Positions 6,272-6,448 of a DNA stretch of 6,448 bases are shown in pieces (the stretch's first letter is position 1; every line of letters starts with the position of its first letter). A program made the translations under genes and the position numbers. This DNA comes from Roseovarius sp. (lineage in GTDB: Bacteria; Pseudomonadota; Alphaproteobacteria; Rhodobacterales; Rhodobacteraceae), in NCBI GenBank assembly GCA_007125415.1, contig SLDH01000005.1, positions 1 through 6,448 on the forward strand. Reading direction: 5' to 3'. The notes below the pieces were generated by a model. That model saw only the letters and a program-made list of their open reading frames with translations. It made no database searches and had not been told where the DNA came from.

Positions 6272-6448
6272 TCAGCCGCGCCAGATCCACCCGCCGCCGA
6301 GAACCCGGCTGCCGCCCGTTTCATAAAACACGCAGGCCTGCCCCGGTGAGACCCCTTCTTCGGGTGTAATCAGTTCGACCGTCGCTTCGGTGGCCGACAC
6401 CGGCCGTAGGATCGCCTCACGGGGCGGACGTGTGGAGCGAACCTTGAC
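6272..6448 (-). CDS. mnmA: tRNA-specific 2-thiouridylase MnmA, C-terminal end (partial)
   Basis: MnmA transfers sulfur to U34 of tRNAs for Lys, Glu and Gln in the cytosol. Only the last 58 codons are here, read from base 6448 down to the TGA at 6274-6272, with no start codon in the window. The translation begins [17 protein letters not shown] and continues through [19 protein letters not shown] to a tail containing [10 protein letters not shown]. The pattern PGQ-x-x-VFY followed some residues later by LGGG-x-I is the characteristic end of the C-terminal beta-barrel of MnmA (E. coli has TPGQSAVFYNG then CLGGGII). The N-terminal ATP-pyrophosphatase domain with the catalytic cysteines lies outside the window and cannot be checked. 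The gene converges on fabZ across 192 bases and is unrelated in pathway, so an operon boundary lies in between. Confidence 0.9.
   Translation of the reverse strand, partial: VKVRSTRPPREAILRPVSATEATVELITPEEGVSPGQACVFYETGGSRVLGGGWIWRG

Noticed and set aside
6076..6324. 82-codon - strand frame across the fabZ/mnmA gap
   Set aside because: It overlaps the mnmA 3' end in a different frame and covers the inverted repeats. Its product has no recognisable motif.
5716..6369. 217-codon + strand frame overlapping fabZ and running into the mnmA region
   Set aside because: It is in another frame of fabZ, its product is low-complexity (rich in R, G, H, A and P), and it continues antisense into mnmA. No motif or ribosome site supports it.
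1..6448. CRISPR array, insertion sequence, phage or defence system
   Set aside because: There are no regularly spaced direct repeats, no IS-like terminal repeats and no foreign gene. The window is core-genome housekeeping.

Overview
This window looks like chromosomal housekeeping DNA from an alphaproteobacterium, most likely Rhodobacteraceae (Roseobacter/Rhodobacter group). The reasons are the high GC content, the gene order dxr-rseP-bamA-skp-fabZ, and protein sequences that read like that family. The taxonomic call is an inference from sequence memory; no search was run.

Layout. Positions 1-906 hold the 3' part of dxr (isoprenoid precursor synthesis, running in from the left edge). rseP (917-2269, site-2 protease) follows after 10 bases and uses a TTG start. 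A 357-base stretch (2270-2626) then separates rseP from bamA. It is mostly unannotated space, but it contains a convincing 42-codon reading frame (2388-2516) with a strong Shine-Dalgarno sequence and one predicted membrane helix. bamA (2627-4993, outer-membrane protein insertase) overlaps skp (4993-5553, periplasmic chaperone) by one base. fabZ (5615-6079, hydroxyacyl-ACP dehydratase) follows after 61 bases. All of these are on the + strand. After fabZ the direction flips: the 3' end of mnmA (tRNA 2-thiouridylase) lies on the - strand from the right edge to 6272. The 192-base convergent gap (6080-6271) holds no gene that I can support but is packed with inverted repeats.

How the genes work together. 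RseP, BamA, Skp and FabZ all serve the envelope: stress-signalling proteolysis, outer-membrane protein assembly, periplasmic chaperoning, and fatty acid supply for phospholipid and lipid A. Dxr supplies isoprenoids, including the undecaprenyl carrier. The run is close to the classical envelope cluster but lacks lpxD between skp and fabZ and lpxA after fabZ.

No exotic system was found. The points most worth a second look are the small membrane-protein ORF upstream of bamA, the long hairpin at the fabZ 3' end whose non-Watson-Crick pairs are all G-U on the fabZ strand, and the missing lpx genes at a strand-switch boundary.
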